Source: Curtobacterium sp. MCJR17_020
Lineage (GTDB): Bacteria > Actinomycetota > Actinomycetes > Actinomycetales > Microbacteriaceae
Direction: 5' to 3'
Length of the DNA: 64,000 nucleotides
Assembly (NCBI RefSeq): GCF_003234365.2
Contig: NZ_CP126260.1
Span: forward strand, 3,224,001 to 3,288,000
Shown: positions 8,354 to 16,631 of the stretch, one piece after another
Layout: each line of letters begins with the position of its first letter
Numbering within the stretch: the stretch's first letter is position 1
Made by a program: the position numbers and the translations under genes
Notes under the pieces: model-generated
The model's database searches: none
What the model saw: the letters and a program-made list of their open reading frames with translations, nothing else
Told to the model about the DNA's origin: nothing

Positions 8354-8656
8354 ATGTCGATCACCGTCCTGCTCGAGGTCCAGTTCCGGAGCGACGTCCC
8401 CGCCGACACCGTCGAGGCGGCGATCCGCGAGACGCTCGCCCAGACCCGCGCCTTCGACGGCTGCGAGTCCCTCGAGGTGCTGGTCGACGACGCCGACCCG
8501 ACGCGCATGGTCGTCGTCGAGTCCTGGACGAGCGGGGCCGCCCACGACGCCTACGAGGCATGGCGGGCGACCCCGGACGGTGCCGCAGCGATCGGACCGA
8601 TCGTCGCCGCACCGCCCGTCGCGCGGACGTTCGCACGGACGATCGCGATCAGCTGA
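8354..8656 (+). CDS. Antibiotic biosynthesis monooxygenase (ABM)-like small protein
   Basis: 100 residues with the ferredoxin-like ABM layout: an opening strand SITVLLEVQFRSD, helix, central ALCDGCESLEV-like segment (here FDGCESLEVLVD), RMVVVESWTSGAAHDAYEAW and a final helix. Members include quinol monooxygenases and many putative heme or small-molecule handling proteins. ATG 8354 is used because AAAGG lies 8 nt upstream; GTG 8345 overlaps that site. Function beyond the fold is not visible. Confidence 0.75.
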   Translation: MSITVLLEVQFRSDVPADTVEAAIRETLAQTRAFDGCESLEVLVDDADPTRMVVVESWTSGAAHDAYEAWRATPDGAAAIGPIVAAPPVARTFARTIAIS

Positions 8657-8667
8657 CCTGCTGCGGG

Positions 8668-9426
8668 TCAGCCCGTGTACTCGTAGGTGCTGACCCAGTC
8701 GATGTCGAGGTGCCCGGCGGCACCCCAGTTGCCGACCTGGAACATGTACCGGTGCGCGGTCTTCGGCACGTTCGAGGTGATCGTCTTGATGACCTTGCCG
8801 TCGAGCAGGTACTGCACCGACTTGCCGGGGATCCACTCGACCGAGTAGACGTGCCAGCTGCGCCAGGTCACCCCGGTGCTCATGCTCGTCGAGTTCGCTT
8901 CCTGCCCGGCGACCATCGAATGGTGGTGGAGCATCGGCGATGCCTCGAAGTTCGCCTCCGGGTAGTCGATCTCGCCGTCCGACCAGACGTCGGACGACGG
9001 CCACAGCATGAACGCTGCACCGTTCCCGTCGCCGCCGGTGGCCTTCGCCCGGACGCTGAACTTGCCGCCCACGTGCGACCACGCGCCGTTCGGGGTGCCG
9101 AAGGTCCCCGCGGCTCCGTGCTTGCCGTCGAGCGTGACGTCCATGTAGCCGTTGCGGGCGCTGACCTGCGAGCCCGACCAGTACGTGCCGCCCGTCCCGT
9201 CCGGGTACGGCTGCCATGAGTTCGCGTAGGTCTTCGCGAACTGGCCGTTCGCCGAGGCCGTCGTGCTGAAGTTCTCGACGAAGGTCTGCTTGAACTTGCC
9301 GACGTTGCCGACCGGGGCGGTGACCCCCGCGTAGGCAACGGTTCCCGCTCCGAGCGGCGCCGCCACGACGACGGCTCCGATGAGTGCGGCGATGAGTGCT
9401 GTCCGCCTGATCCTGCGGTGCTGCAT
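8668..9426 (-). CDS. Secreted glycoside hydrolase family 16 (beta-glucanase-like)
   Basis: 252 residues. A signal peptide (RRIRRTALIAALIGAVVVAA, cleaved near VAYA) leads to a GH16 jelly-roll domain. The catalytic signature E-x-D-x-x-E is intact in DGEIDYPEANFE: GEID supplies nucleophile Glu and Asp, and PE the acid/base Glu. Aromatic glucan-binding residues (WPSSDVW, HHHSMVAG, WHVYSVEW) also match. It should cut beta-glucans such as laminarin or lichenan outside the cell, in keeping with a plant-associated lifestyle. ATG 9426 has AGGGAG upstream. It is convergent with the ABM gene and monocistronic. Confidence 0.87.
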   Translation of the reverse strand: MQHRRIRRTALIAALIGAVVVAAPLGAGTVAYAGVTAPVGNVGKFKQTFVENFSTTASANGQFAKTYANSWQPYPDGTGGTYWSGSQVSARNGYMDVTLDGKHGAAGTFGTPNGAWSHVGGKFSVRAKATGGDGNGAAFMLWPSSDVWSDGEIDYPEANFEASPMLHHHSMVAGQEANSTSMSTGVTWRSWHVYSVEWIPGKSVQYLLDGKVIKTITSNVPKTAHRYMFQVGNWGAAGHLDIDWVSTYEYTG

Positions 9427-9576
9427 GTGTCACTCCCTGGTGTGACTGGTGGCACCCGTTCCCCTCGGGCACCCAGCCGGATCTCGGCTGCGCGTCGAAG
9501 GTAGGTGCATTCCGCAACGAATGCAGGGGGTTGACAGCAGCACGCCGGACCGGCGACCATGCCCCTCGTTCGAGGG

Positions 9577-10632
9577 TCAGCGCGCGGCGTGCTCCCGCGC
9601 TTCCATGGCGTCCCAGGCGAAGCTCGCGAGCCAGTGCGTGGAGTAGTACTCTTCGCCGACACTCGCGGCCAGACCCGAGGCCAACAGCCGGTCGGCCGCC
9701 TCGTCGAGCAGGCTCGCGAGCCCGTCGTCGTCGAGCTCACCGGCGCGCAGGGCGTCCGCGATGCGCCGGGCTGATCCCGCTCGCGACAGGTCGAGCCCGA
9801 ACAGGTGCACCTGCTGCGGGTCGTTCTCGTCGCGGACCACCGTCGACTGCAGGATCGCGTCGCCCGACCGCACCTGGGCGAAGAAGCCGTCCGACCACGT
9901 CGCGAACTCGGCCGGGGTCAGCACGGCCCGCATCAGGTCGGCCTCGGCCAGCCCGGCGGACAGGAAGTCGTGCCCGCTGCGCTCCCAGGCGAACGGCCAT
10001 CCGGCGTCCTCGCCGAACCACTCGCGCGCCGCTCGCTCCACCGTCGCGGTGAGCTCGTCGCGGCCGAGCGCCCGTGCGGCCTCGAGCACGAGCAGCAGCC
10101 CGAACGCCGAGTTCGAGTGCACCCCGTGCCGCACCGAGTGGGCGGCGCCGTCGACCCAGCGGGTGACGAGGTCCTCGAGCACGTCGACCACGGGCGCGAA
10201 CCCGGGGGCGAGCTGCCGGATGGCCGGCACCTCGGACGCGGAGACCTCGGCGGCGAGCTTCGCGAGCCAGGCCCACCCGTAGGGGCGCTCGTAGTGCGGC
10301 GTCGTGTGGAAGTAGGCGGCTTCCGTCGCCAGGTGATCCGCGCTCAGGTGGGCCTGCAGGATCGTGGTGAGCCGGGCCTCCAGGTCGGCCGGCAGACCGT
10401 GCGCGACCAGACGCGCTGCGAGCCAGTGCATGTGCACGGACGAGTGCCAGTCGTACGACGTGGCGAAGGCGGGGTGCAGCTCGACCGGCAGCGCCCGGTC
10501 GTCCGGGCCGGACGTCGTGTGGTGCGCCGCGTACGGGTACTCGCGCGAGGTGTTCTCGGCGGCGACGGCCGCGAAGCGGTCGGCCCAGGCGGCCCGGGTC
10601 AGATCGAGCGGGGCAGCATCAGAAAGCGACAA
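9577..10632 (-). CDS. DUF2891 family protein of the 5-oxoproline locus
   Basis: 351 residues, soluble, helical, rich in Trp and His (HPAFATSYDWHSSVHMHWLA, PYGWAWLAKLA, GHDFLSAGLAEADLMRAVL). These features and the length fit DUF2891, a (alpha/alpha)-barrel-like family of unknown activity. The best start is TTG 10632, overlapping the 3' end of the DUF979 gene by 14 nt, so it is the third gene of a leftward operon DUF969-DUF979-DUF2891. Since that operon shares an operator with pxpABC, a role in handling 5-oxoproline or an N-terminal pyroglutamyl compound is a reasonable inference, not shown. Confidence 0.78.
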   Translation of the reverse strand: MSLSDAAPLDLTRAAWADRFAAVAAENTSREYPYAAHHTTSGPDDRALPVELHPAFATSYDWHSSVHMHWLAARLVAHGLPADLEARLTTILQAHLSADHLATEAAYFHTTPHYERPYGWAWLAKLAAEVSASEVPAIRQLAPGFAPVVDVLEDLVTRWVDGAAHSVRHGVHSNSAFGLLLVLEAARALGRDELTATVERAAREWFGEDAGWPFAWERSGHDFLSAGLAEADLMRAVLTPAEFATWSDGFFAQVRSGDAILQSTVVRDENDPQQVHLFGLDLSRAGSARRIADALRAGELDDDGLASLLDEAADRLLASGLAASVGEEYYSTHWLASFAWDAMEAREHAAR

Positions 10633-11689
10633 GGTACATGACTCCCATGTTGACGACGAGCAGGATGGCGGCGGTCGGGATCTGCGCCTTGATCGGACCG
10701 TACTTGTCCCGCATCTCGAGCAGGGCAGCAGGCACCAGGTTGAAGTTCGCGGCCATCGGCGTGACGAGCGTGCCGCAGAAGCCGGCGAGCATGCCGATGG
10801 CGAAGATCGCGGCGGGGTTGCCGTCGAAGCCCTGCACCAGGACGGGCCATCCGATCGCGGCCGTCATGATCGGGAAGGCGGCGAACGCGTTGCCCATGAT
10901 GATCGTGAACAGGGCCATGCCGAGGCAGTAGACGACCACCGCGGCGATCAGCGAGCCGCCGGGCAGGATCGACTTGATGATGGTGCCGACGGCATCGCCG
11001 ACCCCGGCCTGGGTGAAGACGATGCCGAGGGTGGAGAGCATCTGCGGCAGCAGCGCCGCCCACCCGATGGCCTGCAGCAGTCGACCGCCCTCACGGATGG
11101 GCGTGGCGATCCTCGGCGGGCGCAGGACGAACACCGCGACGACCACGGCCAGCACCGAGCCGATGCCCAGGCCGGTCAGGGTCGCGCTGCCCTCGGCGAG
11201 CAGCGGCGCACCGCCGATCGAGACGAGCGGACCGAGCGTCGCCACGAGGACGGCGACCACGGGCACGACCAGCGCCGGGATGAAGAGCTTGTTGCCGAAC
11301 TGGGTGGCGAACGCCGCGCGCTCGTCGGGGCTGGTGGTGGCGAGGACGCTCGTGCTGGCGGACGGCTTCGTGGCGGCAGCGGTGGGTTCGGCCGGGCCGG
11401 TCTCCGCCCCCGTGCCGGCACCGGGGATGCTGGCGACCCGTGTGCGGCTGGTCGTCCCGGTGAACCCGAGTCCGGCGAGCGCGACCATCACCAGCACGGC
11501 GATGCCGAGCACCCACGACGGCGCGGTCTTCGCGGCGACGAACGTTCCGTAGAAGAACGAGACCCCGAGGATCCCCCAGAACGCCGCGTTGCCGAGTCGC
11601 TTGGCGTGCGAGGTGTCCGTGACGATGAGGACGGCCACCGCGATGAAGAACGCGCCGATGAGCCAGTAGAGCCATTCGCTGGTGATCAC
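10619..11689 (-). CDS. DUF979 membrane protein, putative 5-oxoproline permease subunit
   Basis: 356 residues with about ten transmembrane segments; a polar insertion around residues 85-125 splits the hydrophobic regions. Conserved-looking motifs include GNAFAAFPIMTAAIGWPVLV and FCGTLVTPMAANFNLVPAAL. GTG 11689 overlaps the DUF969 stop by 4 nt. DUF969 and DUF979 are always paired membrane proteins and are often beside pyroglutamyl peptidase or pxp genes, which supports a two-part 5-oxoproline or peptide transporter. Transport has not been read from the sequence itself. Confidence 0.82.
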   Translation of the reverse strand: MITSEWLYWLIGAFFIAVAVLIVTDTSHAKRLGNAAFWGILGVSFFYGTFVAAKTAPSWVLGIAVLVMVALAGLGFTGTTSRTRVASIPGAGTGAETGPAEPTAAATKPSASTSVLATTSPDERAAFATQFGNKLFIPALVVPVVAVLVATLGPLVSIGGAPLLAEGSATLTGLGIGSVLAVVVAVFVLRPPRIATPIREGGRLLQAIGWAALLPQMLSTLGIVFTQAGVGDAVGTIIKSILPGGSLIAAVVVYCLGMALFTIIMGNAFAAFPIMTAAIGWPVLVQGFDGNPAAIFAIGMLAGFCGTLVTPMAANFNLVPAALLEMRDKYGPIKAQIPTAAILLVVNMGVMYLVAF

Positions 11690-12393
11690 GCTGCAGCTCC
11701 CTGCGTCGGGGTGTCGATGCGGGCGTCGGCGGCCATCTTGTCGAGCGTGCGGTCGAACAGCAGCAGTCGCGTGCCGTGGACCAGGAGCGCGGCGATGCCC
11801 GTCGGGATCGCCCACAGTGCCAGGTCGATGGGCTCGAGCGACAGACCGTAGGTGGCGTCGACGAAGGTGGTGATGAGCAGGATCGAGCCGACGGCGACGA
11901 ACACGTCCTCGCCGAAGAAGACCCCGACGGTGTCGGACGACGCCGAGTAGCCCTTGATCTTCTCGCGCATCCGCTCGTCGATCCGGCCGTACTTCTTGAT
12001 CGCCGCACCTTCGGCCATCGGGTGCACGAGGGGCCGCACGGTCTGCGCCGGCCCGCCGATGCTGGTCAGGCCGACCGCGGCCGTGACCTGCCGGATGGCC
12101 AGGTAGCCCGCCAGCAGACGACCCGTCGTGAGCTTGTCGAGCTTCGCGATCAGGCGCTTGGCCTGGTCCTGCAGCCCGTAGCGCTCGATCAGGCCGATGA
12201 CGGGCAGGACGAGTGCGAAGGTCGTGACGGACCGGCTCGACGCGAAACCGTCGCCGAACGCAGTGAGGATGCCGACGGGACCGATCCCGCCGATGGCCGC
12301 GGTGACGATGCCCGCGACGGTCACGACGAGCAGCGCGTTGACGCGCAACGCGAACCCGATGATGACAACGGCGACGCCGATGAGGACGAACAT
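11686..12393 (-). CDS. DUF969 membrane protein, partner of DUF979
   Basis: 235 residues from ATG 12393 (242 if ATG 12414 is used). The protein begins with hydrophobic helices (MFVLIGVAVVIIGFALRVN) and has about five membrane spans. GGPAQTVRPLVHPMAEGAA and SSDTVGVFFGEDVFVAVGSI are typical of DUF969. ATG 12414 lies inside the GntR operator 12413-12425, so the downstream start is favoured. It is the first gene of the operon with DUF979 and DUF2891, divergent from the GntR regulator. Confidence 0.8.
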   Translation of the reverse strand: MFVLIGVAVVIIGFALRVNALLVVTVAGIVTAAIGGIGPVGILTAFGDGFASSRSVTTFALVLPVIGLIERYGLQDQAKRLIAKLDKLTTGRLLAGYLAIRQVTAAVGLTSIGGPAQTVRPLVHPMAEGAAIKKYGRIDERMREKIKGYSASSDTVGVFFGEDVFVAVGSILLITTFVDATYGLSLEPIDLALWAIPTGIAALLVHGTRLLLFDRTLDKMAADARIDTPTQGAAA

Positions 12394-12412
12394 GCGGGAC
12401 AGTCTGGCCCGC

Positions 12413-12425
12413 ATTGTTCAACAAT
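12413..12425. promoter_or_regulatory. GntR operator ATTGTTCAACAAT
   Basis: A perfect 13-bp palindrome in the divergent spacer between DUF969 and GntR. Its core TTGTTCAACAA recurs at 5969-5979 on the pxpA promoter. The TTGT-N3-ACAA form is typical of FadR/GntR-family sites. Confidence 0.72.
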
Positions 12426-12513
12426 CGCAAGAGGCTGTTCTGCTCTGTAACACGACGGTCACACGGTGCGAGGTTCGCACCTGCGACGCTCGAGGCCGTG
12501 TCAGGATCGGGAC

Positions 12514-13158
12514 ATGACCCGAACCGTCAGTGGTGCCGACTCGACGGCCGATCGGCTGCGCACCATGATCGCGTCGGGCGAGTTCTCCCCCGGGGCGCAG
12601 CTGTCCGAGGAGCGGCTGAGCGACCAGCTCGGGGTGTCGCGGAACACGCTGCGCGAGGCCTTCCGGCTGCTCGCGCGCGACCGGCTGGTCGAGCACGTGT
12701 TCAACCGCGGGGTCTTCGTGCGACGGCTCTCCGCCGAGGACGTCACCGACCTGTACGCCGCCCGGCGGGTGCTCGAGGAAGCCGCGGTGCGGGCGTGCAC
12801 ACCAACGTCACCCGCGCTCGACGCGGCGGCCGCCGCCGTCACGGCTGCGCGGGACGCTGCGGTCACGGGCGACTGGGGCGCCGTCGGCACCGCGGACATC
12901 CGGTTCCACGCCGAGCTCGTGCGCGCGGTTCCGAGCACACGGATCCACGGGCTGATGGACGGGCTGCTCGCCGAGATGCGGCTGGCCTTTCTGACGGCCG
13001 ACGACCCGGCGTCGTTCCACGCCGAGTTCGTGGAGCGGAACGAGGCGATCGTCGTGGCGCTGCGCGCCGGTGACCAGACCGGGGCCTCAGCACTGCTGGC
13101 TGACTACCTCGACGATGCGGAGCGGACGCTGCGGGTCGCTGCGGGCGCGAAAGGCTGA
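12514..13158 (+). CDS. GntR/FCD regulator, probable repressor of 5-oxoproline genes
   Basis: 214 residues. A winged helix occupies the first 70 (LSEERLSDQLGVSRNTLREA, then VFNRGVFVRRLS for the wing), and the rest is an FCD-type helical effector domain with VTDLYAARRVLEEAAVRA, metal-type residues in DIRFHAEL and a late His in FHAEFVERNEAI. FCD domains usually bind small carboxylates through a metal. It is divergent from the DUF969 operon, and the palindrome between them is repeated at pxpA, 6.4 kb away. 5-Oxoproline or glutamate as effector is inferred from that context. Confidence 0.86.
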   Translation: MTRTVSGADSTADRLRTMIASGEFSPGAQLSEERLSDQLGVSRNTLREAFRLLARDRLVEHVFNRGVFVRRLSAEDVTDLYAARRVLEEAAVRACTPTSPALDAAAAAVTAARDAAVTGDWGAVGTADIRFHAELVRAVPSTRIHGLMDGLLAEMRLAFLTADDPASFHAEFVERNEAIVVALRAGDQTGASALLADYLDDAERTLRVAAGAKG

Positions 13159-13204
13159 CGGGAGGCCCGGTGCGGGTCGTTCCTGCGGGCTCGCGCCGCC
13201 GCGA

Positions 13205-13426
13205 CTAGCGCTGGTACCGGCCGAGGCCGCGCTTCTTGTCGCGGAGCGCGACGGCGAGCATGCTGCCGCCGAGCACGAGCCACAGGACAGCCATGAACAC
13301 GCGGAAGCCACTCGGTTCGATGACCGCCATGACACTCCACAGCACCCCGACCGCGATCCACACCGCGCCAACCCAGACCAACGGCCGACCGAAGGTCGCG
13401 CGGAGGAACCGGTTGTCGCTGCTCAT
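13205..13426 (-). CDS. Small two-helix membrane protein
   Basis: 73 residues with two clear membrane helices (LVWVGAVWIAVGVLWSVMAV and VFMAVLWLVLGGSMLAVAL) and a basic C terminus RDKKRGLGRYQR. Start ATG 13426. It stands alone between GntR and a TetR gene. Family not recognised. Confidence 0.6.
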   Translation of the reverse strand: MSSDNRFLRATFGRPLVWVGAVWIAVGVLWSVMAVIEPSGFRVFMAVLWLVLGGSMLAVALRDKKRGLGRYQR

Positions 13427-13458
13427 GGCCCGAACCCTACGCCCGGCCGTGCACGACG

Positions 13459-14034
13459 TCAGCCCCCGACGAGTGCCTTCACCGCGTCGATCACGATCTG
13501 CCGACGCCGCGCAGGTGCGACCGCCGCGACCAACGAGCCGTACTCGGGGGAGGCCGAGCTCCAGAACGCGGCGAGGTGCATCACCAGACCGAGCAGCACC
13601 GCCGGACGGTAGCTGCGCGGCAGGACCCCGGCGCGCTGGGCATGCTCCACCGCGGCGACGGCCTCGGCGTTGCTGGCGATGACGGCTTCGAGCGCACCGT
13701 CACTCCCCCGCTCGAGGCGGTGCCACGTGGCGAGCCGCTCGGCCCAGGGTCGCTGGACGTACGAGTCGTGCAGGCGGGCAGCCCACTCGGCGAGGTCGTC
13801 GGTGTCGATCGGGACCTCGTCGAACGTCTCAGCGACGGTCTGGGCGAGGAGCGCGTCGAACAGCCCCTCCTTGCTGCCGAAGTAGTGGAAGATCTGCGCC
13901 TTGTTGCTCGACGACGCCGCGGCGATCCGCTCGATCTTGGCGCCGACGAGCCCAGCCGCGGCGAACTCGTCGCGTGCCGCGAGCAGGAGTCGTGCGCGCA
14001 TCGCGTCGGGGGCTGGGGGCGTGAAGCGTGCCAT
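13459..14034 (-). CDS. TetR/AcrR family regulator
   Basis: 191 residues. The N-terminal DNA-binding domain reads ARDEFAAAGLVGAKIERIAA followed by SSNKAQIFHYFGSKEGLFDA, a standard TetR helix-turn-helix with the usual tyrosine/phenylalanine pair after the recognition helix. The C-terminal domain (PWAERLATWHRLERG, RPAVLLGLVMHLAAFWSS) resembles TetR_C families with an HRLERG motif. No paired target gene is obvious: upstream is a membrane protein in the same direction and downstream a small membrane protein. Confidence 0.82.
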   Translation of the reverse strand: MARFTPPAPDAMRARLLLAARDEFAAAGLVGAKIERIAAASSSNKAQIFHYFGSKEGLFDALLAQTVAETFDEVPIDTDDLAEWAARLHDSYVQRPWAERLATWHRLERGSDGALEAVIASNAEAVAAVEHAQRAGVLPRSYRPAVLLGLVMHLAAFWSSASPEYGSLVAAVAPARRRQIVIDAVKALVGG

Positions 14035-14095
14035 GCAGACAACCGTATCGACCGAGTCGGCGCCGCGGAGCCGGATGGCCGCGATACCGCGCTGG

Positions 14096-14635
14096 TCAGG
14101 CGCGCTGTCGCCGAACGACCCCCCTCAGGACGAGCCCCACCGCCAGCAGGACGCCCGCGACCACCGATCCCTGGACCAGGTCGGAGAAGCCCTGGCGCAC
14201 GTCGGCGTTCCAGAAGAGGACCACGGCGATCAGGGCAGCGGTCAGGCCGAGCACGATCGACCGGTCTCGCAATCCCCCGCCGGAACGACTGACTGCGGCG
14301 GCGATCGCCACAAGCGGGACGGGAAAGAGAGCAGCGAAGGAAGCTGAGCCGTTGAAGAGGAGGACTCCAGCAAGCAGTCCACCCCCGAGACTCGTCGCGA
14401 AGGTCACCCAGTCCACCACGCGGAGCTTGGTTGGCGAGCCATCCCTGCGCCGACGTAGTCCCCACAAGAGGATCAAGTAGACGACGGTGCCACCAACGAC
14501 GAGGAGTGGCGCTGCGCCCCACCAAGTCGAAGCCGGTGCAGTGGTCATCGAAGCACCGAGAGCAACGCTCGAGGAGGCGAGCGCGAGTAGTCCCTGCCTC
14601 CACCACCGCTGACTTATCCGCTCGTCATGTTTCAC
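14096..14635 (-). CDS. Five-helix membrane protein of unknown function
   Basis: 179 residues from GTG 14635 with five hydrophobic stretches (for example APLLVVGGTVVYLILLWGL and SIVLGLTAALIAVVLFW) and a basic loop RRRRDGSPTKLR after the second. The C terminus is basic (LRGVVRRQRA). It is read towards the TetR gene with 61 nt between them. No family was recognised. Confidence 0.6.
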   Translation of the reverse strand: MKHDERISQRWWRQGLLALASSSVALGASMTTAPASTWWGAAPLLVVGGTVVYLILLWGLRRRRDGSPTKLRVVDWVTFATSLGGGLLAGVLLFNGSASFAALFPVPLVAIAAAVSRSGGGLRDRSIVLGLTAALIAVVLFWNADVRQGFSDLVQGSVVAGVLLAVGLVLRGVVRRQRA

Positions 14636-14787
14636 ATTCTAAGAGTAGTACCGGCGCGGTGCAGCAGGAACGACCGGCAGCCGCACAAGCACAACGAGTG
14701 ATATTCACGATATTTAACGTTGTGTACATCGACCTGCAACATCAGTACAGTGCGGATGTCAGCACAAGCTGGCAGCGACTCGGGGAG
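14636..14787. promoter_or_regulatory. AT-richer divergent spacer upstream of the secreted protein
   Basis: This 152-bp stretch is clearly poorer in GC than its surroundings (GATATTCACGATATTTAACG near 14698). Possible rightward boxes such as TTAACG/TACATC are weak. The composition suggests a regulatory region for the secreted protein gene or a transfer boundary; no operator is convincing. Confidence 0.35.
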
Positions 14788-15378
14788 ATGAAGTTGTTTC
14801 GTAAGTACATTGCTCGATCGATGGGGTTCGGAGCCTGCTTGCTCCTCTTGGGCTCGCTGGTCGCGCCGGCGGCTGCTGCGCCACTCGCAGAGGTCCCCGC
14901 GGCCCACGTCGACGTTGAAGAGCAGGGTCAGGAATTCGTAGCCCTCCAGCACGCCTACGGCACCGCCAAGGACGAGGGGGGAAACTCGATCAATGGCGGG
15001 TTCGCCACCTCGCCGGTGGCTTCCTTTCGGTGGAGTTACCGAGGCGTCACGATCGTCGTACCAGCAGGATGCTTCCTCAACATGGCTGTACGAGGCTCAG
15101 GTCTCAGCGTCACAGGATCAACAACTGCCGTCGAGTGTTACGGCCCCGCCGCGATCATCCCCGGCATGTTCTGCAACTGGAGCGGTGTCTACCGATTCAA
15201 GGACGTCAACGGTCGGCAATACGCCCAGGAAACGACTTCCGTGCGATCGGGCTGCGGCCAGGCGGTGTTCAAGATTCCCAGCGTCAAGAAGCACACGTTG
15301 CGTCCGGGAAGCATGTGTGTTGACTTCCGGAACAACGGCGAAGCCCGCGGCCGAACTTGCATGGCGATCTACCGCTGA
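14788..15378 (+). CDS. Secreted cysteine-rich protein of unknown function
   Basis: 196 residues. A classic signal peptide (MKLFRKYIARSMGFG, hydrophobic LLLLGSLVAP, cleavage after AAA-A near residue 32) leads to a mature domain with six cysteines (in VPAGCF, AVECYG, MFCNW, RSGCG, SMCVD and RTCMA), an even number that allows three disulfides. No catalytic motif was recognised. Base composition is lower in GC than the neighbours. ATG 14788 follows GGGGAG directly, so ribosome binding is unusually close, but the signal peptide supports this start. A hairpin and then an ABC exporter operon follow on the same strand; a linked secreted factor/immunity or export role is only a possibility. Confidence 0.65.
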   Translation: MKLFRKYIARSMGFGACLLLLGSLVAPAAAAPLAEVPAAHVDVEEQGQEFVALQHAYGTAKDEGGNSINGGFATSPVASFRWSYRGVTIVVPAGCFLNMAVRGSGLSVTGSTTAVECYGPAAIIPGMFCNWSGVYRFKDVNGRQYAQETTSVRSGCGQAVFKIPSVKKHTLRPGSMCVDFRNNGEARGRTCMAIYR

Positions 15379-15426
15379 GCGTCAAAAACCAATGGCATCG
15401 AGCGCCTGACCGACGATTCGAATGGC

Positions 15427-15462
15427 CTCCGGAAGGGGTGGCCTGCGCCGCCCCTTCCGGAG
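15427..15462 (+). terminator. 12-bp stem hairpin after the secreted protein gene
   Basis: CTCCGGAAGGGG (15427-15438) pairs perfectly with CCCCTTCCGGAG (15451-15462) across a 12-nt loop. It lies 49 nt after the secreted-protein stop and 19 nt before the next gene, so it can end the first message or attenuate the ABC operon. Confidence 0.7.
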
Positions 15463-15480
15463 CACGAAGAAGGAGGGTCC

Positions 15481-15735
15481 GTGCCCGTCAAGCACTCTCG
15501 TCTGCGACACATCGTCAGCACAGGGCTGGCAGTGAGCGCAGTCCTGCTCGGGACAACTTGTGTCGTGCTCGTCGCCGGCGGCTGGCCACTGTCGGTCGCA
15601 GCCGGAGCAGCCGGGCTGACCGCCTCGGGCTTTGCAGGCACCGTCGATCCGAAGAGCAAGGCCGCCCCGGCCGCCTTCCTGATCTGCGTTGCAGCAATCG
15701 GCACGGCGTTGATTGTCCATCAGGTGGTCTCGTGA
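15481..15735 (+). CDS. Small membrane protein, first gene of ABC operon
   Basis: 84 residues from GTG 15481 with AAGGAGGG just upstream. Three hydrophobic segments (STGLAVSAVLLGTTCVVLVA, PLSVAAGAAGLTASGFAG, AAFLICVAAIGTALIVHQVV). The stop overlaps the ATPase gene by 4 nt, so it is translated with the exporter. Placement next to an ABC-2-type exporter suggests an accessory or immunity-like membrane subunit; no family recognised. Confidence 0.6.
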   Translation: MPVKHSRLRHIVSTGLAVSAVLLGTTCVVLVAGGWPLSVAAGAAGLTASGFAGTVDPKSKAAPAAFLICVAAIGTALIVHQVVS

Positions 15736-16631
15736 GCGACCCGATCGAACTTCGCGGGGTCCGCAAGGCCTATGGGAAGCACGTCGCCCTCGACGATGTG
15801 TCCTTCACCTGCCCACAGGGGACGATCACAGCGTTCTGCGGACCGAACGGCGCCGGCAAGTCCACCGCGCTTCGGATCCTGACTGGGATCACCCGAGCGG
15901 ACGTTGGCACTGCGATGGTGAACGGTCAGGAACTCCAGAAGCTGCCTGCTCCGGCTAGATTCCTCGGTTCCCTTCTCGACGCGTCAGCGTTCCACCCAGG
16001 TCGGTCGGTTCGCGAGACGCTCCGACTCACCGCCTTCACCATCGGTGAGTCCAGACAACGAGTCGACGAGTGCCTCGAGACCGTCGGGTTGCAGTCGGTG
16101 GCCGCTAGACGAGTCGGCAAGCTCTCCCTCGGTATGCGACAACGACTCGGGCTTGCGCATGCACTACTCGGACGCCCTCGGACGCTCGTCCTGGACGAGC
16201 CCTCCAACGGTCTGGATCCCGAAGGGATGCAGTGGCTCGACAGGATGCTTCGCCAATTCGCTGATCAGGGCGGGACGGTGTTGGTCTCCACACATCAGCT
16301 CGCGGCGGTGGAGCGGACTGCGGATCGCATCGTTGCGATCTCCCGCGGACGGGTCGTCGACCAGGTTCGGCTTGAGGAGCTGCGCGCACGAACCGGGCGG
16401 AGTTTCCTCGTGGCCGAGGATCAACCGCGCTTCGCGCATGCTCTGCGGCTCGTCGGGGCACACCCATCTCCGATGGCAGAAGGCTTGCTCGTGGACCTCG
16501 AGCCCGTGGAAGTCGGGCGGCTTGCCAGAGATTCGGGCATCGCGCTCTCTGCACTCCGCGCAGAGGACGTCCGGCTTGATTCCTACCTGTCCTCCATCAC
16601 TGAGACCGAATACGAGGGGAAGGCGACGTGA
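15732..16631 (+). CDS. ABC transporter ATP-binding protein (ABC-2/bacitracin-type)
   Basis: 299 residues. Walker A is GPNGAGKST (about residue 40), the signature motif appears as KLSLGMRQRLGLA, Walker B is RTLVLDEPSNGLDPEG, and the H-loop is STHQL. The C-terminal 80 residues form the regulatory extension typical of BcrA/multidrug-type ATPases that pair with ABC-2 permeases. The GTG start overlaps the preceding small gene and the stop overlaps the permease gene (4 nt each). It powers export or removal of a substrate through the permease at 16628. Confidence 0.9.
   Translation: MSDPIELRGVRKAYGKHVALDDVSFTCPQGTITAFCGPNGAGKSTALRILTGITRADVGTAMVNGQELQKLPAPARFLGSLLDASAFHPGRSVRETLRLTAFTIGESRQRVDECLETVGLQSVAARRVGKLSLGMRQRLGLAHALLGRPRTLVLDEPSNGLDPEGMQWLDRMLRQFADQGGTVLVSTHQLAAVERTADRIVAISRGRVVDQVRLEELRARTGRSFLVAEDQPRFAHALRLVGAHPSPMAEGLLVDLEPVEVGRLARDSGIALSALRAEDVRLDSYLSSITETEYEGKAT

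Noticed and set aside
14788..15378. Secreted protein as a lactococcin 972-type bacteriocin
   Set aside because: The protein is twice as long as that family and lacks its tryptophan/histidine pattern, although an ABC operon follows as in bacteriocin loci.
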